Shown in pieces: positions 45,553 to 54,503 of a stretch of 64,000 bases of DNA. The notes under the pieces were generated by a model. That model was given only the letters and a program-made list of their open reading frames with translations, was not told the origin of the DNA and did not search any database. Position numbers and translations under genes: made by a program. This DNA comes from Pseudoalteromonas sp. P1-9 (lineage in GTDB: Bacteria > Pseudomonadota > Gammaproteobacteria > Enterobacterales > Alteromonadaceae). The stretch is from the NCBI RefSeq assembly GCF_001399975.1, contig NZ_LKBD01000001.1, forward strand, positions 213,951 to 277,950. The letters are read 5' to 3'. Numbering within the stretch: position 1 is the stretch's first letter; the number at the start of each line of letters is the position of its first letter.

Positions 45553-46023
45553 ATGCATCCGAATAGAAATGCAATTGCATTTGGTGGTCTAATTGGCCTT
45601 GTATTGTTTTTTGTTTTATTAATTGTTTTGGCTTTATGGGCATGGCCTAAATATAAAGTATATAAATTAGAAATGAATGGTATTGCAGCTTTAAAAGAAG
45701 CTGAATGGAGTAAGCAGATATTAATTGAAGAGGCTAAAGCGCGAGAGGCTGCTGCTTTAATGCAAGCTAAAGCAAGAGTTACGCTAGCCGAGGCAGATGG
45801 TAAAGCTAAGATTGTTCAAGCCAGAGCTGAAGGGCAAGCAGATATAGAACGAGCAAAAGCCGCAGCTGAAGCGAATAAGATCATTGGAGAATCTCTGAAA
45901 GGCAATGAAGAGTATCTTCGTTATGTCTGGATCAAAGGTTTACAAGATGGCAAAGGTGAACGTATTTATATTCCAACTGAGGCTGGATTGCCCATTTTAG
46001 AAGCCGGAAAAGCGGGTAAATAG
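45553..46023 (+). CDS. Membrane-anchored coiled-coil protein (stomatin/SPFH-tail-like)
   Basis: 156 aa. One N-terminal helix (FGGLIGLVLFFVLLIVLALWAW), then an Ala/Glu/Lys-rich helix at about 50-120 (EAKAREAAALMQAKARVTLA), and a C-terminal YLRYVWIKGLQDGKGERIYIP. This is like the C-terminal part of SPFH/HflK-type proteins, without the SPFH core. AAGGAAAG lies before the ATG. Function unknown; possibly a membrane scaffold. Confidence 0.6.
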   Translation: MHPNRNAIAFGGLIGLVLFFVLLIVLALWAWPKYKVYKLEMNGIAALKEAEWSKQILIEEAKAREAAALMQAKARVTLAEADGKAKIVQARAEGQADIERAKAAAEANKIIGESLKGNEEYLRYVWIKGLQDGKGERIYIPTEAGLPILEAGKAGK

Positions 46024-46175
46024 TAAAAAACGTATCACTAGCAAATTACGTGCGGGACTGATGGTACTTTCCTTGGTTCTGCCACGTTTCATATATAAAT
46101 ATCAGTTACTTAAAACTTGGTGTCGTAATTGTGGTTGTAACATGCATTGGAATTGAAATTGGATATTGAAATATA

Positions 46176-46439
46176 AGAGCGTGGTGACCTTTACTGTCTA
46201 TTTCTGCAGCAGTTTGTTTGTCATTTAGACTAGGCAGAGCGATTGTAGTGTAGCTCTTCTACATAAATGAGCGACAACACAGTATAAATGCCAAACAAGC
46301 GCTGCCCGCAGGGTTCAACCCAAGCCGTTATGCTCTTTGTTGTCACTTTTTGACTTAGCTCACTAGGCCTACAAAGCGACGCCGCGATCAAAACGGTTTG
46401 GATTTGAACAGAATTAAGACCGTTAAGGTTAACACGCTC
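46176..46439. mobile_element. MITE-like element, copy B (264 bp)
   Basis: Ends are imperfect inverted repeats: AGAGCGTGGTGACCTTTACT at the left and the complement of AGTTAAGGTTAACACGCTC-like sequence at the right. TA flanks both sides (46174-46175, 46440-46441). No transposase frame. Aligns, in the opposite orientation, with the element at 7450-7711: shared blocks GCAGCAGTTTG, AACACAGTA, CAAGCGCTGCC, CTAGGCC and GCCGCGAT occur in the same order. Sequence identity is partial, so the copies are old or from different sub-families. Confidence 0.75.
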
Positions 46440-46441
46440 TA

Positions 46442-46836
46442 ACAACCCTGAAAAAGAGCTGACAGATTACCTTACTGACAGAATCAGAGAGTTCAATTGA
46501 GCAAATTGGGAAGTGCAAGAAAGATTACCTTTGGCTGCGCAAATAAAAAATGAGTTGGGAGAAATTATAGCAGGGGCTTCGGCTCGCACATTTGGTGATT
46601 GGCTCTTACTCGATATTTTGTGGGTTTCTGAGCGATTACGAGGCCAAGACGTGGGTACGCAATTGCTTAATAAAATTGAAACAGCAGCGAGAAAGCGAGG
46701 CTGCAAAAAATGCTTGCTAGATACATTAAATTTTCAAGCAATGCCTTTTTATAAAAAGCACGGCTATGTTACCCAATGGGTGCAAGAAGGTTACCCTAAA
46801 GAGGGTTGTAAATACTTTATGGTTAAAGAGCTGTAA
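46442..46836 (+). pseudogene. GNAT acetyltransferase gene broken by a MITE and a TGA codon
   Basis: Reads NNPEKELTDYLTDRIREFN, then TGA (46498-46500), then ANWEVQERLPLAAQIKNELG, the acetyl-CoA loop LRGQDVGTQLL, NFQAMPFYKKHGY and YFMVKEL. GNAT relatives have an aromatic residue where the TGA stands. The MITE sits against the second or third codon of the conserved part. Joining the flanks across it (one TA removed) gives TTG AAA TAT AAC AAC CCT GAA in the same frame. A GTG-started 107-aa product from 46513 is possible but would lack the first strand and helix. Confidence 0.7.
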
Positions 46837-47001
46837 CAACATAATAAGCCAATAAGTTATGCTTGAGTTTTGTCTTGTATTAATATTTACCGCATTATAA
46901 AAGCAAACTATTTCAAAGTGTTAGTTTAGGTTCAGTTTATTAGATAACAGGTTTCTTTCGGCCTTTTAAAGTACGCTGTAGGAAAAAGGGATATAAGGTT
47001 A

Positions 47002-47490
47002 ATGAGAAAGAGCAAATCAATAATATTACTCATAGTGTGGTTTATTTGGGCGGCGGGGAAAGATCTTGATGCCATCGTTCGTTTTGGGCTCTCGACCGTT
47101 TTTTATGTGTTTTCGCTTAATAACCTATCGCCGTTATTCTTCGTTTTTGCATTTATAGTATTTGTTCTAAATACAGCAACTGTTTATTGCCTTTTTAGAC
47201 CTAATCCAAAAGGGTTTTACATCGCAATAAATGCGCTTGTGATTGCTGCAACTCAAAATATATTTACGTTTTGTCTTGCGCTTCGAGATCTAGATGCGGT
47301 TCGCAGTGTATATGCGGCAAGTATAGAAGCACGTGGCTTGCCAGTGAGAGAAGAGGCACTCAACATGATATTTTCGCAGCAAGGCATGTATACATCGTTG
47401 CTAATTATGTGTGTGCTTTACCTGGTGATTGGCTTTATAGTTTTCAAAAAGAGAACGTATTTTGAGCGAACGTTAGTCACTTCTTCATAA
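47002..47490 (+). CDS. Membrane protein, unknown function
   Basis: 162 aa with four predicted helices (about 6-25, 40-62, 72-95, 133-152). AAGG precedes the ATG. No motif recognised. Flanked by the GNAT pseudogene and the acyltransferase gene on the same strand, with gaps of more than 150 bp, so probably transcribed alone. Confidence 0.55.
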   Translation: MRKSKSIILLIVWFIWAAGKDLDAIVRFGLSTVFYVFSLNNLSPLFFVFAFIVFVLNTATVYCLFRPNPKGFYIAINALVIAATQNIFTFCLALRDLDAVRSVYAASIEARGLPVREEALNMIFSQQGMYTSLLIMCVLYLVIGFIVFKKRTYFERTLVTSS

Positions 47491-47650
47491 TCGAATAATT
47501 AGCGTGGTATGTTGCCGTTAAGTGTATCTTACATACGGGAAATAATGCGTATAAAACGGCTATTTGACGCCAGAGACTCATTTTAACAAATCGATTTAAT
47601 CTTTTTAGCGACACAAAGTGTTGCTTATTAACACTCCGTAGGAGCCCTTC

Positions 47651-48670
47651 TTGGAAATCCGAAAACTGAATATGCTGCGTGGTTTAGCTGCGTTGATTGT
47701 GTTTTTTACGCATTTTAGCGATATAACCCATTGGCTTGATGGTGCGTTAGGAGGTGGCTCGGGAGCTTACGGGGTAATGCTCTTTTTCTTATTGAGCGGT
47801 TTTTTAATGGCGTATTTGTACTTAGGGCAAGATTTTAACAAACATAACCTTATTCGCTATTTTTTAGCGAGGGCAGCAAGGGTGTTACCACTATTCTTTG
47901 TTGTTGTTTTCGCGTCGTATTTTTTAACGTTAATGGGAAATGACAGCCTTTATCATATTCCTGACGCAAATACATTAATGGGGCATTTACTGTTTGTTTA
48001 CGGCGACAGCGTGCTCTGGTCAATTCCCCCAGAAATACATTTCTATTTATTATTTATCGTATTTTGGTTATTTGCACTCAAGCGAAGAGGGTATATTTAT
48101 TTATCTATTTTGGCTGTAATGATCGCCTTGTTTTTGACGAATTTTCCAAGAATAACGGGCGATATTTATGGGGTTCCATACAATTATTTTAGTATATTAA
48201 GAACGCTGCCATTCTTTTTTGTTGGTGTTCTTTTTGGCATGCATTATCACACCTTTAATGTGCCCGAATACCTTAAAAAACACAGGTTTGTATTGTCTCT
48301 TTTGCTTATACCTTTAATGTATCCTGCGTTTTCACCTGTTACTACTGTCGATAAAGTGAGAATGTGGCTTAGCTACGAAGTGCTGCTTGTTATGAGTACG
48401 GTGTTCTTTTGTGTGGTATTTTTGGTTCCGAATAACAATGTGCTTTTGGCAAACCGATTTGGCGATTTTATTGGCAAAATATCGTATTCATTGTACTTGT
48501 TGCATATGCCGATTATTACTAAAGTGAATCAACTTCAACTGTCTATCGAGATTAAATTGCTACTCTCATTGGTTTTGAGTGTGCTTGTTGCTTTTTTATC
48601 GTATCAATACTTTGAAAGGCCGATTGCAAATTTAATAAGGCGAAATGTAAATTTTCGAGCTGCTAGTTAA
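47651..48670 (+). CDS. Acyltransferase family 3 membrane protein (OafA-like)
   Basis: 339 aa, TTG start with GGAG upstream. Ten or so membrane helices. Starts IRKLNMLRGLAALIVFFTHF, the acyltransferase-3 signature (RGLAAL.V...H with the conserved His), then FFLLSGFLMAYLY, YFLARAARVLPLFF and C-terminal ISYSLYLLHMPI. Transfers acyl groups to sugars or lipids at the inner membrane. Target unknown; no polysaccharide genes are adjacent. Confidence 0.88.
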   Translation: MEIRKLNMLRGLAALIVFFTHFSDITHWLDGALGGGSGAYGVMLFFLLSGFLMAYLYLGQDFNKHNLIRYFLARAARVLPLFFVVVFASYFLTLMGNDSLYHIPDANTLMGHLLFVYGDSVLWSIPPEIHFYLLFIVFWLFALKRRGYIYLSILAVMIALFLTNFPRITGDIYGVPYNYFSILRTLPFFFVGVLFGMHYHTFNVPEYLKKHRFVLSLLLIPLMYPAFSPVTTVDKVRMWLSYEVLLVMSTVFFCVVFLVPNNNVLLANRFGDFIGKISYSLYLLHMPIITKVNQLQLSIEIKLLLSLVLSVLVAFLSYQYFERPIANLIRRNVNFRAAS

Positions 48671-48732
48671 TAAAGCGAGCACGTTAATAGCTCGCTTGCG
48701 ACTAGGTTAATTTACGTTAGTAATTAGGAGTT

Positions 48733-49284
48733 TTAGTCGAGCATACCTTGTAAGGCAGTAATACAGCTTTTTATGTGTTTTGGGTTGTACCCTGAGACTT
48801 GTGCGCTGACAATGGCACCTTCTTTCATAATACAAATTACATCAACTAATAATTGGTTAGTGCCTTGCAACTTATTTTCAATTACGGTTTTTACTTCGGC
48901 TTTATGTTGTTGACATAGCGCATAAATATTACATTGGGTATCGCTAAATTCAGCTGATGTATTTATAAAAAAACAGCCCCTAAAATCCCCCAATTTGGGT
49001 TCATTGTGTGTAAACCAACTCGCCAACGCGTTAAAAAGCAGTTCAATAGTGTGCTGATCCGAATTTGCGCCATCTAACTTATCATTTAGCCATGCCATAA
49101 AGGTGTTATGACGTGTTTCAAGTGCGGCCTCTAACAAAGCGTCTTTACTTGCAAAATGACTGTACAAAGTGCGTTTTGCCACGCCAGATGTAGTTAGTAT
49201 TTCATTGATCCCAATAGCGTGAATGCCTTGCTTATAAAAAAGCGTTAGGGCGGTATCAATAAGCAATTGACGTTTTTTACTCAT
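48733..49284 (-). CDS. TetR family transcriptional regulator
   Basis: 183 aa. TetR HTH at about 4-50: KRQLLIDTALTLFYKQGIHA, IGINEILTTSGVAKRTLYSHFAS. C-terminal domain of the TetR_C type with GDFRGCFFINTSAEF, a Cys-containing motif found in NemR/LmrA-YxaF-like regulators. Divergent from the HPP gene across two palindromic operators, so it probably represses both. Confidence 0.88.
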   Translation of the reverse strand: MSKKRQLLIDTALTLFYKQGIHAIGINEILTTSGVAKRTLYSHFASKDALLEAALETRHNTFMAWLNDKLDGANSDQHTIELLFNALASWFTHNEPKLGDFRGCFFINTSAEFSDTQCNIYALCQQHKAEVKTVIENKLQGTNQLLVDVICIMKEGAIVSAQVSGYNPKHIKSCITALQGMLD

Positions 49285-49323
49285 ATTTATCTTTGTATGA
49301 CTTTGTCTGAAAAGTATATTGAC

Positions 49324-49376
49324 AAAAGTAGACCGTTTTGTCTACTCTAAAAATGTAGACAAAACGGTCTACTTTT
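49324..49376. promoter_or_regulatory. Tandem TetR operators forming a 22-bp inverted repeat
   Basis: GTAGACCGTTTTGTCTAC (49328-49345) and GTAGACAAAACGGTCTAC (49355-49372) are each palindromic in their outer six bases and are exact reverse complements of each other. The whole is a perfect 22-bp inverted repeat around a 9-bp centre. It lies in the tetR/HPP spacer, 14 bp before the HPP start codon. Confidence 0.8.
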
Positions 49377-49389
49377 ATTTGGAGTTGAA

Positions 49390-49854
49390 ATGAATACATT
49401 ATTTTTGCCGATACTAGCAGGTTTGGGGGCGTTTTTAGGCATCGCTTTGCTCTCGTTTTTTGATGCGTCTGTTATGGGCTTTGCCTTACTTATGGCGCCG
49501 TTTGGTGCAACCGCCGTATTAGTTTTCGGTGTGCCAGAAAGCCCATTAGCACAAGCGAAAAATGTGATTGGCGGCCATCTCATTACGGCTTCGATTGGTA
49601 TTATATTTACCTTGTATATTGGCGTGTCACCTTTTACTTTAGCGCTGGCATCAGGTCTTGCGGTAACCGCAATGTTATTGACTAAAACAACACACCCGCC
49701 AGCGGGAGCAAATCCAATATTAATAATGTTGGCGGGGGAAGGTTGGAGCTTTTTAGTGACTCCGGTGCTGATTGGCGCGGTGCTGTTAGTGTTAGTTGGA
49801 AAATTAATGTTGGTTGTAAAACGCAATGGGGTAAGCATGTTAAAGCGTGCTTAA
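49390..49854 (+). CDS. HPP family membrane protein
   Basis: 154 aa, about five membrane helices. HPP signature THPPAGANPILIML at about 100-113, plus LMAPFGATAVLVFGVPESPL and NVIGGHLITASIGI, as in the HPP family, some of which import nitrite in plastids and cyanobacteria (family knowledge). GGAG lies upstream of the ATG. Under control of the divergent TetR gene by operator position. Confidence 0.87.
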   Translation: MNTLFLPILAGLGAFLGIALLSFFDASVMGFALLMAPFGATAVLVFGVPESPLAQAKNVIGGHLITASIGIIFTLYIGVSPFTLALASGLAVTAMLLTKTTHPPAGANPILIMLAGEGWSFLVTPVLIGAVLLVLVGKLMLVVKRNGVSMLKRA

Positions 49855-49994
49855 GTGCCTGTCTGATGTGAAAGTGACTTTTATTCTGGGCGCATTGTGA
49901 TGAGTTGCATCGGTAAATGTGAAATACGACTAGATGCTATCTTTTTTACTCTGCTTATGAAGTGATTAACTCAGGCAAATATTGCAGTGAAAAA

Positions 49995-50393
49995 TTAATG
50001 CAATTCGGCTTCTAGCCAGTCCTGTGCTTCATTTACTGTTTTAAAAAAGGCGATGTTTTGCTGTTTTAATGATGGCGTACGCGTTAGCAGAATATGTTTT
50101 GTGACGTTGTCATCAATGATAAATGCTTTTGCAACGATAGCTTGCTGATTTAACCAGTGATTGTAGTTATCGAGGGTTTGGTATGCCTCTGGCGTGCCAC
50201 CCTCAATTTCCAGATTATTGATTAGCATTGCAAATGGTTTGCCGGCAAAGTCACTGATTATTGTTTTCACCTGATTGATGTAATCACTAATACCACGCTC
50301 ACTAAAGCTGCCAATAAGTTTGGCGTAAATAATGCGCTCACTTAATAGGGATACGGTGAACTTTCCATAGCTACTTGATGAATTAACTTTCAT
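49995..50393 (-). CDS. STAS/SpoIIAA-like protein
   Basis: 132 aa. Pattern of a single STAS-like domain: GKFTVSLLSERIIYAKLIGS, then a helix, a strand (KPFAMLINNLEIEGGTPEAY) and a C-terminal helix (FFKTVNEAQDWLEAELH). Resembles SpoIIAA-like proteins of Shewanella and Vibrio that are usually free-standing and of unknown role. Monocistronic. Confidence 0.6.
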   Translation of the reverse strand: MKVNSSSSYGKFTVSLLSERIIYAKLIGSFSERGISDYINQVKTIISDFAGKPFAMLINNLEIEGGTPEAYQTLDNYNHWLNQQAIVAKAFIIDDNVTKHILLTRTPSLKQQNIAFFKTVNEAQDWLEAELH

Positions 50394-50483
50394 TTTCGGT
50401 GATTAGGGGTGAAAAATGTAATTGTAACCGAATTAGTGACAGATATCAGTTGGAATTTAATACGAATTTGTTGGAGGGGAGCT

Positions 50484-50506
50484 GAGGCAAATAGATTACT
50501 TGCCTC
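50484..50506 (-). terminator. Hairpin after the cold-shock gene
   Basis: 7-bp stem GAGGCAA / TTGCCTC with a 9-base loop, 12 bp past the csp stop on the minus strand. There is no long T-run, so the strength is uncertain. Confidence 0.5.
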
Positions 50507-50518
50507 CGGAATTTTTGC

Positions 50519-50728
50519 TTATAAAACCACTAGGTTTTCAGCTTGAGGTCCTTTTTGACCTGTCGTTACAGTGAACTCAACTTTCTGACCTTCAGTTAAG
50601 GTACGGAAGCCGTCACCAGTAATAGCACTAAAGTGTACAAATACGTCTGGGCCTGATGCTTGTTCGATAAAGCCAAAACCTTTTGATTCATTAAACCACT
50701 TTACAGTGCCGTTTACTTTTTCTGACAT
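50519..50728 (-). CDS. Cold-shock protein (CspA family)
   Basis: 69 aa. RNA-binding cold-shock domain: [17 protein letters not shown] (RNP1 KGFGFI), DVFVHFSAI (RNP2), and [20 protein letters not shown]. Binds single-stranded RNA/DNA and melts RNA structure. GGATT lies before the ATG. The ~700-bp region upstream gives room for a long 5' leader, as is usual for csp genes. Confidence 0.95.
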   Translation of the reverse strand: MSEKVNGTVKWFNESKGFGFIEQASGPDVFVHFSAITGDGFRTLTEGQKVEFTVTTGQKGPQAENLVVL

Positions 50729-51429
50729 GATATAAATCCAGTATATAAATAGGGGTGTAACAATTGCTCACAATGAGCGTGAATAGCGTCAAAATAAAGC
50801 AAAGTGTTAATCACAACAGGACGACGTACATCATATTCGACGAAATGAAGAAATAATACTGTAACTCAACTTATTAGCTACTAACTCAAGTTAACTGGCA
50901 TGCAAGTCAAAGTCAATGATAATTTAATGACAATGTTGGGAAAATTTTACTCAACTTTTGTTTGATAAGTGAGCGCTTTATGCGCCTCAATATACACAGA
51001 AAGATTGGCTTTTCTGATGGTTTAATACTTGAAGTATAAGTAATTAATTTAAATGTTGTGATAATGACAAGAGGTTACATTGGTTACAGTAGTGTTGAGT
51101 GTGCAAAAGATACCGCAGTGGCATTTGTGAAGCGCTTAAATGCAGCGTTAACACGTTGCAGTTTATTACTTTAAACAGCAACGTATAATTCGCTTTGAAG
51201 CTACTTCGATTAAAGATGCATCCCCCGAATTGGATAGTTATTTTCGCGGTTACAGATCTTGTTTAAATCGCTTTCATAACGACAAAAAATAGAAGATATA
51301 TATGGGGTGATGAGAAGGAAAAATGTAAATTTATCAACTAATGTTAAAGACATCTCATAAAAAGAGGCTAAGCAACCTACTTGCTTAGACACTTTTTAGT
51401 TATGTAGCAAACATTAGGTTGAGAATGTT
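50729..51429. other. 700-bp intergenic region, csp leader and possible sRNA
   Basis: Lies between the cold-shock gene (minus) and the chemoreceptor (plus). The csp-proximal part has a GCTCA/TGAGC hairpin near 50765 and AT-rich sequence suited to a long leader. A 36-codon ORF at 51064-51174 has weak start signals and is not called. A terminator-like hairpin at 51368-51388 faces the plus strand although no plus-strand gene precedes it. Confidence 0.45.
51368..51388 (+). terminator. Orphan terminator-like hairpin
   Basis: 8-bp stem CTAAGCAA / TTGCTTAG, 5-base loop, followed by ACACTTTTTAG. It sits 42 bp before the chemoreceptor start with no annotated plus-strand gene upstream. It may end a small RNA or act as a leader attenuator. 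Confidence 0.5.
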
Positions 51430-53301
51430 ATGAAATTTGTTCATAAGGTTGCAATTGCATCTTCGCTGTTACTTATTATCACCATTGCCTTTCTTGGCAC
51501 CATTCAGTTTTTCACCATTAAATCAAAACTTCACACAACCATCGAAGAAAGTATTGAAGACATTGTTCACGGTGTTAAAAACACCGTTTCGTCAGAGCTT
51601 GGTGGTAAAAAAGCAATTGCTAGTTATGCCACCTCGCTTGCACAACTAGACCCTTCTCATCAACACATTACCGATGTCATTCGTATTCCAGAAATAAAAC
51701 AAGAGTTTTTACTGATCGGCGGTGGCTACGAATCGGATGGCTCTAACTTCAAAAGTGATCCTGACTGGGAGCCGGGTGCAGGTTGGGACCCAAGAGTAAG
51801 ACCTTGGTATGTAAAAGCAAAAAATGAGCGTCAACTCATTATTACCGAACCTTATGCAGATTCAGCCACAGGTGAAATATTGATTTCCGTTGCCACTCCG
51901 CTGATTAAAGCGAACGAATTTATTGGCGCGATCTTTTTTGATTTGAGTTTGTCTGGTTTATCGGATTTGGTAAATCGCGTGCAATTGTTCGATGCTGGTT
52001 ACATTTTTATTGTATCGGAAAGTGGCGTGGTGATAGCTCATCCAGATACCAGTAAAAATGGCAAAAATATGAGTGAGTTTTTACCCAACTCGCGTATTCA
52101 GGTTAATAACATTGAACACCCAATCGTTGATGGCGAAGAGTTTAACCTTCGATTTGCTAAAATTCCTGATCAAGATTGGTACATTGGCGTGCTGCTTAAT
52201 GAAAAAATAGCTTACAAAGCGGTTACCGATATGCGTAACCAAGTTATTATTTTCAGTATTATTGCGTTAATTGTGAGTGTGTTGGTACTGCAGCTTATTA
52301 TCAAAAAGTTGTTAACGCCACTTAATGCACTAAACAGTGCGATAGAGAATATCGCAACTGGCGAAGGGGACTTAACAAGACGGCTATCGACCGATACTGA
52401 CCAAGAATTTGCTGAATTGGCCACCGGATTTAACCTCTTTAAAGAAAACCTGAGAGAGCAAATTAAGCTATTAAAGTCGACCGGCGATGATGTTTTGAGC
52501 AGCATGAGAGTATCACAACAAGGCGTACACGATTCGAATGCTGCGGTATCGACGCAGTTGCAAGAAATTGATTTACTCGCCACAGCGATGAATCAAATGA
52601 CGGTAACCGCTTCCGAGGTTGCCAATAATGCACAAAGCGCGGCCGAAGCAACGAAAGAAGCTGATAACGCCACCCAAACAGGCGTGCAAATCGTAGAACA
52701 AACAACGTCATTGATTGACACATTATCGACGCGCATTGAGCATGCGGTTGGTAATGTCGAAATTTTAGAAAATGCCACCCATAACATTGAAACCATTTTG
52801 CAGGTGATCAACGAGATTGCTGAACAAACTAATTTGCTTGCGCTTAATGCTGCAATTGAAGCGGCAAGGGCGGGTGAACAGGGCCGTGGTTTTGCCGTGG
52901 TGGCAGATGAAGTTCGCACACTCGCCTCTCGTACTCAAGATTCTACAACTGAAATACGTGCCATGATTGACCAATTGCAATCGGGCGTAAAAACGGTTGT
53001 AGAAGCGATGAAAGTAAGCCAAGGCGCTGCACAAGAAACCGTTGAACAAGCAAAAAGCACACAGCAAGCACTCGATAGAATTTGCGCTGCAATTAATTTA
53101 ATTAACGACATGAATACGCAAATTGCATCGGCAGCCGAAGAGCAAAGTTCGGTGTCGGAAGAAATTAATGAAAATACCGTAAGGATTCGGGATATTTCGG
53201 TCAATGTTTCTAATTATGCGCACCAAACGAGCGAATCAATTGAGTTGCAAGCCAATAGTATTCAAGAACAGAAGCAGATACTGGATCGCTTTAAGGTGTA
53301 A
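51430..53301 (+). CDS. Methyl-accepting chemotaxis protein with dCache sensor
   Basis: 623 aa. First helix at about 8-28, periplasmic dCache domain at about 35-270 with [13 protein letters not shown] (the YXXXK-like ligand segment), [19 protein letters not shown] and the membrane-distal/proximal layout. Second helix at about 273-295, HAMP, then signalling hairpin [20 protein letters not shown] and [19 protein letters not shown]. dCache sensors commonly bind amino acids, polyamines or carboxylates. A porin and a binding-protein gene follow on the same strand. Confidence 0.93.
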   Translation: MKFVHKVAIASSLLLIITIAFLGTIQFFTIKSKLHTTIEESIEDIVHGVKNTVSSELGGKKAIASYATSLAQLDPSHQHITDVIRIPEIKQEFLLIGGGYESDGSNFKSDPDWEPGAGWDPRVRPWYVKAKNERQLIITEPYADSATGEILISVATPLIKANEFIGAIFFDLSLSGLSDLVNRVQLFDAGYIFIVSESGVVIAHPDTSKNGKNMSEFLPNSRIQVNNIEHPIVDGEEFNLRFAKIPDQDWYIGVLLNEKIAYKAVTDMRNQVIIFSIIALIVSVLVLQLIIKKLLTPLNALNSAIENIATGEGDLTRRLSTDTDQEFAELATGFNLFKENLREQIKLLKSTGDDVLSSMRVSQQGVHDSNAAVSTQLQEIDLLATAMNQMTVTASEVANNAQSAAEATKEADNATQTGVQIVEQTTSLIDTLSTRIEHAVGNVEILENATHNIETILQVINEIAEQTNLLALNAAIEAARAGEQGRGFAVVADEVRTLASRTQDSTTEIRAMIDQLQSGVKTVVEAMKVSQGAAQETVEQAKSTQQALDRICAAINLINDMNTQIASAAEEQSSVSEEINENTVRIRDISVNVSNYAHQTSESIELQANSIQEQKQILDRFKV

Positions 53302-53366
53302 CGGACAATCGCCTGTTTTATTAATGGACAGAAGTTTAGTCAGTTAGCCACAGTGAGGATACACCG

Positions 53367-54497
53367 ATGAAACGTTTTAACATTCTGCTTTGTGCGCCAT
53401 TACTTTTTAGCCATGTTGCACATGCTAATGATAACCAAGCAAACGAAATTGAGCTTATTAAACAGCAGTTAGTTGCGTTGCAAAAACGACTGGCAGGTTT
53501 AGAGGCAAAAGCCAGTCAACAAGGCGCAACGAATAAAAACGATGTGCCAGAAAACCCAGAGGGTTTACAGCCGAAGAAGAACGAAGACGGCAGTATTAAG
53601 CTGTATGCGACGTTGCGGCCAACTTACGGTTATATTGAAGACCATAACGATGATTTTTGGGACATTCAGGATGCGTTGTCTCATGCAGGATTTAAATCTA
53701 CCTACCAATTTAAACCCGGCTGGCAGGCAATCGCTCATGGCGAATGGAGTATTGATCTTGGCAATAATGGTGATTTTGGTAAGGCCAGACAAGTATACGT
53801 GGCGCTAGATTCGCCAGTAGGTCAGTTTGGTCTTGGAAAACAAAGACCGGTGCAATACACCTTGATTGCTGAATATGTCGATATTTTTAACCATCGCAGT
53901 AGTCCCTTTGCTTACGATGTTGAAAGCCCGTTTTTTGTCAATAACCTAGTTACCTATGAAAACCAAATTAATGATTTTAAGTTTATGATAGGTGGACAGT
54001 TTGATGGTGATAGTGGCGATGATTTTGCCGACTTTGTTAATACCGGTTTAGGTTACAGCCGAAATGGCTTGCACTTAGCGCTAACTTATTCAACGCAAGA
54101 TGATTATGATCAGCAACAAATAAAAATCGGCAAAACGGAAGTGGTAGCGGGCATGGCAGCGCTTGATATTAGCGACAACCTTTACGCAGCTATTGCGTAC
54201 CAAGATGTTGATTATCAGCGGGTTAATTCCAGAAGTGGCACTACGCTTGATGTTTCACTTGCCTATCGTTTTCACCCTTTGTATCGCGCTAAATTAGGCT
54301 TCTTTGATTTCGATGACGGAAATTCAAAACTTGAAACTAAAAGCCATCAAGGAGCCAACTTAACATTTGAGTGGCTGCCAAGCGATAACCTACGCTTTCA
54401 TTTAGAGTATTTAACGAAAGACTTTGATGCCTTGAAAGACACTCAGTCAATTTCGGTAGGCTTTCGTTATGATTACTTTCAGCAGTGGGCGTATTAA
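53367..54497 (+). CDS. Outer-membrane porin
   Basis: 376 aa. Signal peptide at 1-20, then a trimerisation-type coiled coil at about 25-50 (IELIKQQLVALQKRLAGLEA) and a porin barrel: YATLRPTYGYIEDHNDDFWD, ARQVYVALDSPVGQFGLGKQ (a hallmark of general porins), and a C-terminal aromatic strand SVGFRYDYFQQWAY. GAGG lies before the ATG. Diffusion channel, possibly for the nutrient sensed by the adjacent chemoreceptor. Confidence 0.87.
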   Translation: MKRFNILLCAPLLFSHVAHANDNQANEIELIKQQLVALQKRLAGLEAKASQQGATNKNDVPENPEGLQPKKNEDGSIKLYATLRPTYGYIEDHNDDFWDIQDALSHAGFKSTYQFKPGWQAIAHGEWSIDLGNNGDFGKARQVYVALDSPVGQFGLGKQRPVQYTLIAEYVDIFNHRSSPFAYDVESPFFVNNLVTYENQINDFKFMIGGQFDGDSGDDFADFVNTGLGYSRNGLHLALTYSTQDDYDQQQIKIGKTEVVAGMAALDISDNLYAAIAYQDVDYQRVNSRSGTTLDVSLAYRFHPLYRAKLGFFDFDDGNSKLETKSHQGANLTFEWLPSDNLRFHLEYLTKDFDALKDTQSISVGFRYDYFQQWAY

Positions 54498-54503
54498 AAC
54501 CAC

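Noticed and set aside
46230..46445. Minus-strand ORF of 71 codons over MITE copy B
   Set aside because: It is the interior of the element; copy A does not keep the same frame, so it is not a conserved protein.
51064..51174. 36-codon ORF in the csp/chemoreceptor gap
   Set aside because: Weak start context and no family signal.
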